From Leuctra nigra (Eukaryota > Arthropoda > Insecta > Plecoptera > Leuctridae), in the NCBI GenBank assembly GCA_934045905.1, contig OW203762.1:44169411-44233410 (forward strand): a DNA stretch of 64,000 nucleotides. The letters are read 5' to 3'. Both the position numbers and the translations under genes were made by a program. This document shows, piece after piece, positions 1-14,566 of the stretch; within the stretch, counting starts at the first letter, position 1, and each line of letters starts with the position of its first letter. The notes under the pieces were generated by a model. It worked only from the letters and a program-made list of their open reading frames with translations. It searched no databases and was not told where the DNA came from.

Positions 1-3000
1 ATCAAGTCGTTTCTGTTTCTACATTACAACAATCACAACGAGCTTTCTTATTCAGACGATGCTCGCGATTACAGGGAAAGTTTAAATAGCACTTTGCCCG
101 ATGTGTTCTTAGAGCTTTTGTTATTATTACACACAGAAACTTTAAAAAGATTCTCCAGCACCTCCACACCTAAAAAGATTGAGATCTAAAAAAAGGTCCA
201 GGATAAATTTGTAAAAAAATTTGGAACTATAAAGCTGTGAAATCATTTAGCCCATTTACTCCCGTTATGCCTAAATTTGGCATGAAAAAGCCTCAAATTA
301 CAAATGTAGCAGATTTTTTTAAACCAAGCTTTGTGCATTGCGCCAATTGCGTCATTAGAGGAGAGTTTAATTTGTATTCTTCAGGAGCACTCAAAAAGTA
401 GTGTTTCTTGATCAAATATTATTTGTAATGGTGACTCAAGTAATGTTGAAAAAACTTCATTAGGTATGTATTTGTAGAATTCAGTACAAATTGCAATTGA
501 TAGAGCCTGATTTCATGATTGTAAATAGGTATATGCAACTAAAAATAGAGAAAATGGACTTCCAGGCCTCTGCTTCTAAGGTTGCACGGCCAGTTGAAAA
601 GCTATGCTTCAAGAGATGATCGCACCACATTGAGATTTGGTAATGATATACCTGAGATAGTTGTCAGTTTAATGTCTAATTATGTGTATGCAATGTTGAC
701 ACCTCGAAAACAGCCAGTAATTCGCATAGTGACATCGCGAGCTTGGAAAGCGCTGCGATTGCCGGGACTTTATAATACGATCACATCTGAACAGGTTTAG
801 ATCCAGATGTGGTTTCATCGAACATTATATCATCAAAGCACTAAAACACGGCAGCACCAAACGTGATATTAATATTCCATTAGTTTCAATCACAGCTCTT
901 CACGACCTGAACCGAATCTGATAGTATCTGATTAATTATGTGTATACCCTCTTCATTAAGAACATGTCGGCCCTGAAAACACCTGCTGAAACCATTAGCT
1001 TCTAAGGTTCATTCAAGAGCAAAGTTGCCAAAAGGCATCGTTTACTGATTTAGTGACTGATTATAATCCATAAGAAGATGACGCAACAATGTGGAATCAG
1101 GTGTGGCGATCCTTGAACTTTGCGAACCATTTTACTGTTAACATGGGACTGAGAAGCACCAACTTAACTGTCCCAGGTGAATTGGCTGTACACAAAAGTG
1201 GGGCATATAAACCGGGTAATGGGTAAAATGAAACATGAAAAGCTATCTACTATAGTGCTCACTATTTTCTTTTCGTCCTCATGTCAAAACTCACGAAAGT
1301 TATCAAGATATTCTTCTAACCGTTAGCTATCACCAAGCTCAACATATGGTTAGGTACCTACTTTACTTTACTTTACTTTACTTTACTACATATTATTTCA
1401 TCCATGTTTTTTATTATTATCATTTGATGATGCTCTACTATTCGAGTTTATATAACCATTGATTCTCGAACAAGGAGATCTGACGATTTCCAAGACTTTA
1501 CGTCTCTGGTTTCTCATTAGTTGAGCGAGTTTGTTCGTTGAATCGTTTTTATTCGAATGAATTCAGCGTCCGCGGCAGGTGCGTGGATGTTACGTATAAT
1601 CATAAAACTTGATCGTCATAAGAGATGAGTAACATTCGGAGACTGGAGCTAATTGCTGCTATTAAAATATAGAGAGAAACGATTAAGACGGAATATGGCT
1701 GCTCATAAGACTTAGATCTACTTTAATTCTCAGCTCAAATTGCACCAGTAGATCATGATAACAGCTTTCAATTAGTGAACTAGATCATGATTCAAGAGTT
1801 TGGTTGGTGTGACCACGTACGAACTTTTTCAAGTTGTAATAAGAAATAGCTTCTTGGAAACTAAATAACTTTCTTTACCGGAGCATTGAAATGATTTTTG
1901 CACGTTTCGAAACATTTTTCTCCAATTACCTATTCTTTCTACAGGAGGTTTTCAAGAGCGGATATAATGTTGTGTTTTGAACTTCTTTTTACTCGATTCC
2001 TCGAGACAAGTTAGAATCGAAATAATGGCAAGATATATCTGAATACTGAATAAAATCACTCAATAAAAAGGGGAAAAGAATAATATTATATTTCCAATTT
2101 CGAGCACAACTTCTTGTTCTGAACGCGAAACCTCTCGTTAAGAAAATGTTCTTTGTGAGTGAAGTTGTCTCGCAATGAGAATTACTTCCTCTAGCTTTTA
2201 TGAATATCAAAAGATTGCTTCTATATTATTCATAAGTTGTCTTCTGATAACGTGTTATTCTCAAAATGATGACGTAGCTATACAAATTGCTGTTGGATAT
2301 TTAATCTACATTTTGATCGAGTTATTTGCTCAGCTCTATAATATCCAATATATACTTGAAAAATGGGTAATGGATCACAATAAATATTTAAATGTTGTCA
2401 GATCCCTTACAAAATATTTACTGAAATATTCAAATTGTTTCATAAAAAAGATAGAATTTCTTATAAATTTTTCATTTAAATTTCGTTTTTACCAGTCTAG
2501 TGTAGCTATACTTTTTAAATATACCATTACCAAGTTAAGTTTATGCTCTCTAAACTCGCTGGAGTATCTCTTTATTTAGCCTTGCCTGACATTTTTTCAT
2601 TTAAAAGTTAGTCTTGAAAGTCCTCCCTGTAAAAACTTTTCTCAATAACCCCCGGCTCCGCTTAAAAATTAAACCTTCAATACATTTCAATAGCTATAAA
2701 ATGACAATGCATTGAAATCGGCTTTTATTTTAGAGAGACGAACAGAAGCTGCTGGATTTGAAGTTTATACAAAGACGAAGTTTCCATTTGCTCGATTTAC
2801 GTAACATTCTGACGAAGTATTTCTCGATGATTGCAATCCCTTTAGATGGGGATTGGCATTTTGCTTATGTTCCGATGAAGACTTAACCCAACAAACAGAT
2901 TGGAGATAGAAGAGCTGACTGCTGATCCACTGCGCACTATTCTTCTCGCTTCGCACCATGCATTTTACTTTGACTCACAAAGAGCTGTTTCTAATGGGAT

Positions 3001-6000
3001 GCATTTCGTACAAGATGAAAGTAAGATATTTCCGTCGATTAAATATTTTCACAAGAGGAATTTGATATAAAGCGTATGGTTTCTAAGAAGAAAATTTGCA
3101 CTAATTAGTTCTGTAGAGCGTCGTGGAAAGTTTCAGGACTTCGATTGTCACGAAGCCATAATATAAACCGACGCCACTCTGTTTAAATTTAATATCTTGT
3201 TTCATGCAGTTTCTTAACCCGACCGTTCGAGTTACGCGTAAAAGCCTTACATCAAGAATTAAAGAGAAATAATGTTACTAAAACGCAGGCTTATGGTATT
3301 GTTTAAACTATCTCCAATGTGTAAGTTCTTGGTAGTCATCGGTGTTAAAAAAATCAACTGTGAACTCGTCCGTGATCCTAAACTTCGAGTTTGGGAACTT
3401 ATAAATGGCTCTATTCTGAAACAATTACGAACAGAATCGCCAATCAACAAGAAAACAACCGACAAATCGAATATGAAGCTTCTCTACAATTCATGAACCC
3501 ACACCTGTCTGTTCGAGATTATTATCTCCTATTCATTACATATCGCATGTCCATTCAAACCTAAAATGTAATTTCCAGTGATTCGAGAAAATAATTGGCT
3601 GTGTATGTGGCAGAATATATCCCTACATGAGTGGTTGATCACAGCGCACTCTCCCGCGGGATCCCGACCCGCCAGCGTCGAGCGTCGCGTTACAAGCGCC
3701 GCGACGCCGGCTAATTGATTAGACCACGAGATAACAATGGAAAGTGGTGGAACCTAATGGACGCAATTATTATACGGTATAAGCTTACTTCTTCCAACCT
3801 TTTCATCAAATCTCTCGTGAAACAACGAAGCAGTTGAGTTCTTCTTCTTAATCCTCGCAGCAGCTATAATATTATGCTCGTTTCATTTGTATGGGATTAT
3901 GCTCTAAGCGACAGAGACAGATAAACTCATTACACTTCGGAAGTGGTTTAAGCACAAACAATGTATGAGATACAATTGCTCCATATCTCTCCTAGCTTTA
4001 GATTCATTGCAAGGCCGTCGTACTTCAAGCTGCACTAATCAGGGGGAACTTAATTAACCAACTAAACTTGAATAACTCTCCGACATGACGTTTGAATCAC
4101 CTATTGTATCAGAATATTGTACGATAAGTGATTAGGCCTGCAGGAAGGAAAGAAGTTCGAGATCTAAATGCGTGTAAGGATAAATGTCACCCCAGAGCAC
4201 TTCACAAAATGGAATGGAGTTGTAACACGGAAATCTGTTTCTCTTTATTATTCTTTTCTATTTCTTTGGGACGGAAACCGAAAGAGGAAAAGAGCTCGTT
4301 TGAATATTTTTTAATGTTCGGGTTTCCTCGCACTCCGCGATAAAAGGAACGTCGTGGAGTCAATCGACGGAGCGTTATTCCGTACAAATGAGCAGAAATA
4401 AATCTCTCAGATAAAACACGGTGAAACGCAAATGTACGGTGGCAAGATTTGCCAAGAAGACTCTTGCTCCAGTCTCGCTGCTACCCCTCAGTGAAATATG
4501 AAGAGCTGAAGATGGAAGAAAGCAGCGAAAAGTGGTTCCAAGTTTTTTGATTAAAAAATCCATGAAAGATAATGCAAAGGAAGAGCTGGCTGGTTGTAGT
4601 ATGTTGAGAGAGCTCGGGAAATGCGGAGACTGGCCAGGAAAGTGTGTGGAAAAGAGTTATGTTACGGCTGCGCGGTGTGTTGTATACGAGGTTGAAAAGT
4701 TACCATCTCAGCAGATTTATTATTAAAAACCAATTACCATAAAACGTAATGTGGACTGCATGCCAGGCAAACTGTTTTAATTATATCTCGGACCTTGCTT
4801 AGATAACTTCACCTGTGTTTTAATGACTTTTATTGTATACCAAGAGTTGCTCTCTTCCTTAAATTCCGAGAAAATATTGTCCTGGCTGGCGCGTAGCTTG
4901 CTGTTTCGCGCATCAAGGAACTGCATGACTCTGACGATAAAACCGCGGGGAGTGAAAGTAAGACGACGAAATTGAGCAAGATAGACGCTTTTAGGTACGG
5001 GGAATGAGATTCATTCTGGGAAATTTTCTAGATAGTTTGAGATAAAGCACCCTTGGTAGGCGCGAACTGAAAAACTGAGCTAAGAAAAATAAACAGCATG
5101 AGATTAAGGAGGCAAAAAATAATTTATAGGTGCCTAAAATCTGTGAGAGGGAAATATGAACGTTTTTGTTACGATTCATTGTGTTTTTGCAATTTATTTG
5201 ACAATGGCAAGAAAAAAACCGAAAATGAGTTATTATGACAAGAAATACAAACAAAATGTAACGCTATAGCTTCTCTTCTCAATCTATTAGAGTAAGAAAA
5301 CACAAAGGCGGATTTATTGAAAGCGCGTGAGAAGAAAAGACAGGTTCGGATTTGAGCGGCTGGTGGAGGTGCCGTGCAGAGAAGCTAGATATCCACGCTG
5401 GCGCAACGCGTCTGAAGGTCACGCACTCACAAATCAAACATCACGCGAAGATTAGCAGCAGTTGACAACATTTCAATGTACATCTCCAGTACGTTATTTT
5501 CACTGATATCGAGTTTCATGCATGCAGCTCTCTGAACACCGCGTAATGATGTTTCAAGCACATTGTTTTGTTTGCCAACTCAACCCAATGGGTGGCGGAT
5601 CATAAAGCGCTGCAGAGTTCACACTATCTGTAACGCTTCCAGCAATTATAAAGATCTAAAATCAGATCCAGCCAATCAGAACTCCCGCACGACCATTGAC
5701 TGCCGATGCGACATTGCGCATTTTAGCCCCTCCACCTCCACCTCCACCATGACCACCCTCTGCCAACCGCGTGATTCTTCTGTGTTATGCAGATGGCATT
5801 GCAAACACGGAGATATAGGCAACTTCATCAATATTTGAAACCCGGCTACAGCGTTTTTTATACACTTCTGTAACGACAAGAGAGAGGGAGAGATATAAAA
5901 GTGACAACCCGTGATAATGGTTTTAATTTCTGTAGTTCATAGCAACGAACGCAGTGCATTGTGTGTAGAGAGTTTATTTATACTGTTTGTTATCCGCCGT

Positions 6001-9000
6001 CAACCCCCATTGTTCCTCGCCGACAACGACACGTTCTATTCTCTTCTCTTTTCCACACATCTGTTGCCATTGTTTCGAGTGCAGAATTAGCTACCTTGTC
6101 TCCTTTTGTCCCCCCGAAGTCTAACAGCGTCCACGTCGGCGACGAATATTTATATGCGCCTATAGCACGGGCTTTTAGCACACTTCGCGCCACCGCGAGT
6201 CTTGCGATGTTCTTGGCATTCACCGCCGCGGTGTGCTGATGGCGTCGAGAGCAAGCGGGGTTTATGGTTAAGGTTCTTTTATCAATCGATAATATCCGTC
6301 GTCTTAATTAATTCAAATTAAAGATTCAATATTTCATTTATAAATTTGGAGATAAATGAATTGTAGCCATTGTACGCATCTCTGTTCACAAAAATGGGAA
6401 ATATTACATGAAGAGGTGACTAGAAATGACGAAAGACAGTTAACAAGAAAGCTTGCATTTTCTCAATAATCAACAATACTCTTTTATCTTGCATTTATAG
6501 CTTGAGTTCAACGAGAGATTGTCAAAATACTATTCCTCTGCAAAAGAGATATTTGGCGGTAAAACTTAGTTTCGAAGTTTGTGACACAGACATAAAACAA
6601 ACTTCCTGCTTTTATGTGATCGACACATGACGAGAATCGTTGCGAAGAAAGTTGTTGAGTTTGTGAACAGTAAAACGCCAATGATCCTCAAAACATTTAC
6701 GAAAGGAAAACGCAATTGCACGCTTTTCTCCAATTCGTACCAGCTGCTTTCGTTGCTCGTAGAACTAGAAATAGCTTTGAAAACCAAACTGCTGAATATT
6801 TCATATTGCTTCGAGAGTGTTTTATTATAAACGAGTGTCACGTGATAAATTGCCTACGTTTGCCAGGGTGCTTTAAAAGTCTGACGTTACCATATCACTA
6901 AACTATACTCCCTACCGGTGTCCTCAAAATATGCATCATAAATATGGCGCAAGGTTTTAAACTAAAACTTTGCTTTGCTGGGAGATATAAGTGTATTTTT
7001 CTGTGACAAAATGGAGTCATTTCTTCTACCTGTAAAGTGTTTGCTAATGCAGTCGCACTTAGTATGATTAATTATGCCGTACATGAGCCTTGAGACCAGG
7101 TAAGTGGGGTCGTAAAGCGTGCAGACACATGTGTGTCCTTCCCAATCCGCCTCCCTTTACTACCACCGAATACAGTAACGAGTATACACAAGTTTAGCGT
7201 GTGGAAGAGGGATATATTTAAGCCCTTAAACTGCGTAATGAGATTTACATTACCTGCATTAAAACACAATTAAAACAAAACAGACGCGACTGGTGTGTTT
7301 CCAAATCCTCTCATGTTAGTTTTGTTTTGCTGAGAATATAAACAACGTATCTCTATTCAACACTAATGGGAACGTTATCAAGTTTTTTTAGGATGTATTT
7401 GTTTCAAGTGTGATATTTCTACATTCATAAACTCGTGTTAGATTACTTAACCACTAAGACTATTTGCGATTGTGTATACCTACTCTTTTCGTTTTACATG
7501 TTAATAATACATATTATTAATCCTTCTCCCGGTTCCGAAACTTTATTATGCCGTTCAATGTCCATTCTCCACTTAAATGTCGGAGCTTTGTTATAGAGCA
7601 AATTTCATTGAATTAAACACAATCATAAAAAATACAGCTTGTTACAAAATCAAATAGAACCATATCAAGGGTACTTTGAATTAGCGTCATGTGCATCATA
7701 TCAGCCATTTCCATTTCCTAGCAACCACCAACTCTGAACATTGGAAAAAGTCCATAACGACCCTGTCTATAAATGATTCAAATTCTATTATGCTTGGCTC
7801 CCAGCAAGGTTTTGGTAAACAACGCTTTCGTTGTTTCAACATATAATCAATCAATAATCGTTCGGCGTAGATCGAACGTCGATTTCCCTCTAAATTATGG
7901 CGTCTCTCTGTACCGACGCCGACGCCGCATCATAGCGACGTCGAATTCAACTTCCGGACGCTCTGTGAGACGGAAGCGAAGAGTGAATAGACGCGTAGAG
8001 AAAAGTTACAACTTGAAAATAACTCGTGACATCGTGACAAAATAAAGTTCCTTCAATTAGGCCAAACAAGCCGGGGGCAAAATCAGCCCTAACTAGCTCA
8101 CTCCTTCCTTCTTTTATCATTCAATTAATGTGACGTATAAATCAAACCTGAGGAAAAGGTTTTTACTTGCTGGGTTTTAACAAACTTTATCCAGTAAAGA
8201 GGCTTAGATGTAAATTTGTTCATTTTAAAGAAGGGTGCCCAAAGTCCAAACAAACATCCGATTTGCATTGTTACTGTCGTGAAGCAGAGAGTAAACGTTC
8301 AATTTCTGAACGTGGGCGGGTATCTCCAATAAATTTCTATTGCTTAAATGAGAAAGCACAATGCTACCAATATCAATAAAACACTATATTTCGACAAGGG
8401 TCGGCGCTGTAAAACGATCCCCCAATTTTATTTTACATTTGATAACAACAAATATCTTGATAAGCTGTCCCCATGGCCCAGTTATTATTTCCAAAAGTAA
8501 TTCCGAGTCGTTATCGTCTCAGAACGTGCCGTTTCGACAAGCATTAAGTTAGATTGTTACTGCCGGGTCTACTTTAGACAGGATTCAGTCGTGGTCTAAT
8601 CTTCGTGAATAACTCAGGTGACATTAGTAATCGCGGCTTATCCATGGCGAGGGGATGGGGTTGTAAAGACCATTACGTAGTACCCACGACGATGAAAAGG
8701 GTGAGTGGCTTTATTGAGCTCTGGTGCCGTGGATAGGTCCCTTGGGTACACGCACAGGGCGAAGAGAAAGAGTTCTGCGAGACTAGCTCTCGGCTCAATA
8801 ACACGTGGATTTGTTATGTACTTATTGTGCCAGCTGATGGATGGATTATCGAAATTCTCTCCGGCAAGCCACAGTCAGAGAGGGTAATTGAAATGGGAGT
8901 TCCGACGAAGCGGAAATAACAATTACTGCGCGCGGAAATTGGTCATCTTATTGCTCGCTATGAGGAGTTTGGAGAATGTGTAATTTTGAGACTTGAACAG

Positions 9001-12000
9001 AGAGATTCTGCGGTGTCTGTGAATTGATAAAACAATTAAGTTATTGTGTAGAGTGCAGTGCACGTTATGTTTCTAATTAGAGCTAGCCGAGCTATGAAAC
9101 GTTACATTGCCGTGAGAAGATGAGTAGTTTAAGTTCATGAGGCACTTGGCTATGATTAAAACATCCGAGTTTATACCTTGCTGCTTACCCGAATCATGCA
9201 ATTCTATGTTGCTACCAATCATCATTTATTCATGGCACAATCCCTTACATTTTCACACTAATTTGGGCAGTATAAGAGTATGTACAATCATGAGAGTACG
9301 GCAAGTGGAAGCCAGCAATATAATCATGATATTAAACTTCAGTCAACCTTGCAATCTTTCTGAAAACATCTAAATCTCAATTTCAAGTAAGGCTCCAAAA
9401 ACTGTGTTGTCTAGGATTGAGATGATCGGATTTTCGTTTGAAACATTTCGAGATGTACTGTCAGAATCCGAGCGCCTTGTCAGCTGTCAAAGAAACTATG
9501 AGAAGAAAGAGAGTTGGACGAGAATCTTATTTTCTGTTCGACCATTCAATCTCAGCGTCGCACGCAAATAGCTGCTCGCGCTGACCTGACGAGCAGCGCC
9601 AGATTTAACAGCATCCAGGAGGAGAACAAAGTTTCGGAGAAAATAAAAAAAGGAATGTTGGGGTAAAAGTCGTTTTCTGTTCTGCATCGTTGGTTCATGA
9701 CTGTTGAAGCCATGCCCGAGTGAATCTGAAATCTTTAGCTCGATACGACGGAAAGCCAAACCTCCAGAATGCGACGCCCTCGACGTCGGCATCGCGGCGT
9801 GATGGTAATACTTCCAGGCCGATGCATGTCTCTCCTGACGCCTCGCCGGAACTTCCATCGAACTTAATGGAATCAGGGATCGCGATTTAAAGCTGTGAGT
9901 AAACGTTTCTCCCGAGCCAAGTCATCCGACTCGAAGATTCGAATCAGAGCTGAAAGTAATCTAGCGGCGGCGATTGCTTTGTTTCACCGTCTGTCAGATA
10001 AATCATTCGACCGATCTCTGTGATTCGTCTGATTCTTAATTGAAATTAAATATTATGAGTTTAATCCATTGCAAAAGCACTTTATATTACAACACCCATT
10101 TTTAATTCAACTTCGCGCTTGTACTTAATTGACCAAGATTTGAAATTGAATTTCCTCAGCTAGCTTCGTATCATCATCCATCCTCAAATAAAAATAAAAC
10201 AACTAAACAAGCTCTTCTGAGGTAGTTAATTTCACGTTTCATAATTAACTTTTTGCCATCTTTCTAAAATTATTAGTGTGCTCATTAAATATATAGCACA
10301 GTACCTCCAGTTTTCATGATGGGATTATTTTCCATCTCGACTCGACTGAAGCGAAGTGAATTCTGCACTCCGCTCTTGACCAGCTTTGTGCTACTCTCGA
10401 CCACTCATGAAAGGTAATTCCTTTGCAGAGTGTTAATTTTTTGCCACTACTACATTCAAAAAGTTCGGTTCCAATAATCCTCTTATCACCAACATGACCA
10501 GTAGCTGCACTAGCACTCCTGGTGGTTGGAAACACCACTGGAAGACGTAATCGTCTCTCCTGGACCACATGAAACACAACCTTCTGTCTGGACTTGTGTT
10601 TATTGTGTTTCAATTGGCTGCTTCACATTCCCCACAAAGTAGTAGTTGTTACCGCCATTACGCTCGAGTTAATTGTCGGTTTCTTGTGATGAATTTAGGC
10701 GGGAGGTAGCCGCTAATAGCTGATGAACGAGTGTGCAAGATTCTTGATGGCATTCCGCATTGTCTGGCTTCGCTTCATGCTGCCTCATTCAGATAGCGAT
10801 CAACAGATGTACATGCAGTCCTTGTACTTGCTCGCGCTACTCATATCTATACACACGCCTTGGAACAAAATATACGCAGGGACAATTAATTCACTTTCAA
10901 CCCCTCATAAATATAAATTAAAACTTCGCCGTAAAAACGGGTCCTGAAAACTTACGAGGGAGAGTTTATGCATGCAACATCTGACCTGCAATATAGCATT
11001 GCAAACACAAATAATCTTGGAGGTGCCGGTTTCAATTAATTAATTTTTTTAATTTTTATTGTATTCGATGGTGTCATGAATTACATAAAAGTTATTAAGA
11101 ATGTAATGAAGGTAAACAATGAAATTCATAGTCATACAGAAAAATATAAAAATAAAATTTATTTCTCTAAAATAGTAGGTACAGAAATCTCTCCCAGAGG
11201 CATTATCCAAGATTGTGATTATTAAGCATCATCAAATGCCTTCTATTCTTATACTATGGTTAATCTATTGAAGATGCGACAATGCGATGCGATTTTATGC
11301 GATTTAATTTACATAATTTGATTTCATTTTAACAATTTATACCAAGGTAGGGATGGATTTTATTTCCAGCAGGTCCAAAATAATTATCTTTCCCTGGTGT
11401 TGAAAGATTCAGTTTTAACAATGTGACAAGAATGGCGTCCGGTAAAAGAAATTCTTGAAGTTAATGCATCACCAACCTCAAAGTGTGGAGCAAAGAGAGC
11501 AAATCATCTAAAATGAAGAATAAAACAATCCTCTTTGCACTGTGATTGTAAGGAAGAGTGCATTTGCGGGTTCGCCTGCATCCAGAAGCGTAACTTTTAA
11601 GCTAATGGAAGATGTGGTATTCATCTCGCCTTCATCGTCCTTTCCTCTCCACTCAACAATGAACGCCGACAAACCTGACGGTAGCTAAAAATAGTCCACA
11701 AAAGTCAATTCACCATTTTATATAAACTATTTCCTATGACCCAAATATTCCCTGGTGGTATAGCAATCTCCCGGGGTCCGGGTCGGGGTCCGGGGTCCGC
11801 GACGGGGATTTGTCTGCAGTCATGAGCTTGAAGCGCTGACGCGGCAGCAGCACGCGGATGGAGACATTAGCGTCGGACTATTTTAAATAGCGCTGATTCA
11901 AGCTGCATTCTCTGTCGAGTAATCAACGGAGCAGCTGCACCGGGTGCATCGAGATGTTGACTCGAGATTCCGCGGGAGTCAGAGCAGAGTCTTGATGCAC

Positions 12001-14474
12001 GTTCTCGATAACAACTTGCATCTCATCTCATCGAGTGGATTCATGCTTTATTGCTATCACATTCCTGCACAACGACTATTGATTGCAATTGTTATGTGAG
12101 ATTACTCGGTGCAGGTGGATTGCTGGGAAGAGGATTAACTCATTGAACGTGAGATGGACCTGATTCTTCGCAGTTAAAAATGTGATTTCTATTCAAGTGC
12201 TTTCTTCCGGAAGGTCGCCAAGAAGACTGCAGCAATTTGTGTTATTTTTTCACGGAAGATTGAAGAAGTCCCAGGATTCAAAAACAAATTTGTTGACTTC
12301 GTTGCGATGTCCTCCGATGTAATTACGAATCTTCTACTCTAGTGAACAATTTCCAGACGACCTATTCGCAAAAAGTCGAATCAGATCCGATGAATTTAAG
12401 AGTCTTTTATCGAGCTCGGTATAAACTTCAACACCTGCGCGTGGCCATCACTCATGTCCCGAGCGGCGTGTTTGATGCGCATGCGCAAGAAAGTGATCGG
12501 CACATGGCGGAATCATGCGCGTCCTGTCGGGCGCCGATGAATGAGAAAACCCTCTTGCCGAAGATTCGCCGACTTACCGCAGAGATATGCCGCGTCTTCC
12601 AGGCACGACGTGATCTGCCTTAGCAAATACACTTACACCTTTTGCACTAAAAGCTATTTAAGTAATCTGCTGCACTTGGCTAGCGGAGGGTTCCTTCTTT
12701 CATGCATTCATAGAGGAAGTGTTAAAAAATAAATGTTACCCATGCATTTCTTTTCCGTGTACGAATGTTGTCTTTTTCTATGAGAGGCAACACGCAGTGT
12801 TTTTTTTATGGTTTATCATAGGTTTTTATAGACGCTGCCACAATTGAATTTCCATTTTGAAAATATATTTAGGACTATATTTTAAACATTTATGACGTAC
12901 TTTTTATGACGTTTCTACTTTCTTTAATGAGGAAATTCTTGTATTACTATCGTATTACCAATCGGTCTAGCCGTTTTCAAGCCAATACAAGAGCACTACA
13001 GTGTAACAGTGACGTCTTGACTGAGAGGTGCGATCGCTCCACTGAATATTGTTTTGAAAGAAAATGTCAGCCCCTAGATGAAAATTCATGAAATGTATGT
13101 AATTATATCTAAGTTTATCGTTTTTCGTATTTCCTAAGTTATTATTTTGTTGGAAAGTCTACGCTTCAGTTGGCAAAGGTAAATATTCATGGACAAAAGT
13201 ATTCGCTCTAAAAATATCCCATTAAAAAAACAGCTCATCTCTCAATACCATAAAATCAGCATAAAACCAAAATTAATTGGCAATTAAATTACAGACAGAA
13301 GAGTTCCAAAGTGCTAATTTGTTCTTAAATTGAATCTAAATAGAGTTTTTCATGATTTTAATTAGCCAGTGTGAGTGAAACACGAGACCCGAAATATATC
13401 ATCATTTTATTTCCTAATGGTGCATACTTCACTTTTCTCCTCATAATGTCAATCGTCTCGTGGTTCTCACCTATATAATGAGTTGGTAAACTGAAAAAAA
13501 TAACGAAGTTGAGATATAATATTCCTATACCTACCTTCGCACGCTCCGTTGAATTAAATTAACGAAACTTTACCCTCGACTCTGCGTCTGTGATGCAAGA
13601 CATTACCACGTGCGCTGGCAGAGAAACACTCCTGGTTTCCGAGCACACGACAACATGCTGCTTGATGAATGCAGTTCGACATATCCGGCCGCGAACGACG
13701 GAATCTTGCCGATCAAGTTCTGATAGCAACCTGTTACGAGAAACTTCTTGACATAAGATGTCACTTCGGAGTTATGAATGCAAAAACTGAGGTGGAAAAC
13801 TTTGTTCCAAGGGCTAACTATTGGCAGCTTTGTTATGATATGTCGGTGTGTTTGTGCACAACTCGGCTGGGTCTCTTCTATACACGGTCGAATGTGTGAA
13901 TTTATGACCATCATCAATCACCTATTATAAAAACTGTTTCTATGCGAGCATTCAAATTGCAGTGCTTGATTATATGCATGACAATGCGACGTTTTGGATT
14001 ATGTGTTATCTGGATTTCGATGTAATTCAGTGATAATATGATTCATGTTTTTACAATTACACTTCCCTATGATTGTGTTCGATATAATCTAACAGCACGT
14101 GGATTACAAATCACACTTAGTTTCTTCTCTTTCCTGACAATTATAAACTTTACGAATATAAAAGCCAGAATTTTATGATCGCTTTATAATTGTGATTCTC
14201 CCATTATAAAATTTGTAATTTGGACATGGTTGATGTCCATATCGTAGGGGGCACGGTGACAGTCATACCAAATTGACTCTTCAGTGGTTTCAAATAAGTG
14301 CCTATTTTTAAATTTAATTTTGAACCCTAATTCCCCAATTCGCTTTGATGCTTTCCCACACTTTATTTTCTATACACTTAGTTTTGTGTATTAATCGAAT
14401 AAACCAAGTGACAAAAGCTCACAAAATATGGCAAAGTGATTTGACATGCGGTTCCCCTTGACTTCTATGCGTCA
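1..14474. other. Gene-poor upstream region, no supported gene
   Basis: I see no exon chain, RNA gene or complete transposon that I can defend here. Open frames are short, lack homology that I recognise and mostly overlap frames on the other strand. The longest ATG-started one (2175-2579, 134 codons) is very AT-rich. GC-richer patches occur near 3650-3720, 5980-6240 and 11760-11960, without a convincing reading frame. The missing 5' exons of the downstream spondin gene could lie here as short exons, but I could not identify them. Confidence 0.5.
1359..1387. repeat. Pentanucleotide microsatellite (CTTTA)n
   Basis: A run of about five to six CTTTA units, directly visible. Likely to vary in length between individuals; no gene is associated with it. 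Confidence 0.85.
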
Positions 14475-14566
14475 GTGGCGTCTTGACGGCTCCACCTGAT
14501 TGGCTGAGCGTGCACCAATCAGTGGCCAGGTGTGAGTGACACGTTCCACAGTTACGTCAAGACCAC
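14475..14566. promoter_or_regulatory. Palindromic cluster with two CCAAT boxes and an E-box
   Basis: Two inverted arms (14475-14488 and 14555-14566) enclose two oppositely oriented CCAAT-type sites, CTGATTGGCT at 14496-14505 and CACCAATCAG at 14513-14522. Both fit the NF-Y consensus closely. A CACGTG E-box lies at 14564-14569. Paired inverted CCAAT boxes are known from promoters and enhancers. A regulatory role, and the identity of the target gene (spondin exons start 3.7 kb downstream), are inference. Confidence 0.3.

Noticed and set aside
1..800. Possible decayed transposase near the window start
   Set aside because: Short Cys-containing minus-strand translation and a 72-codon frame at 582 did not match any family well enough.
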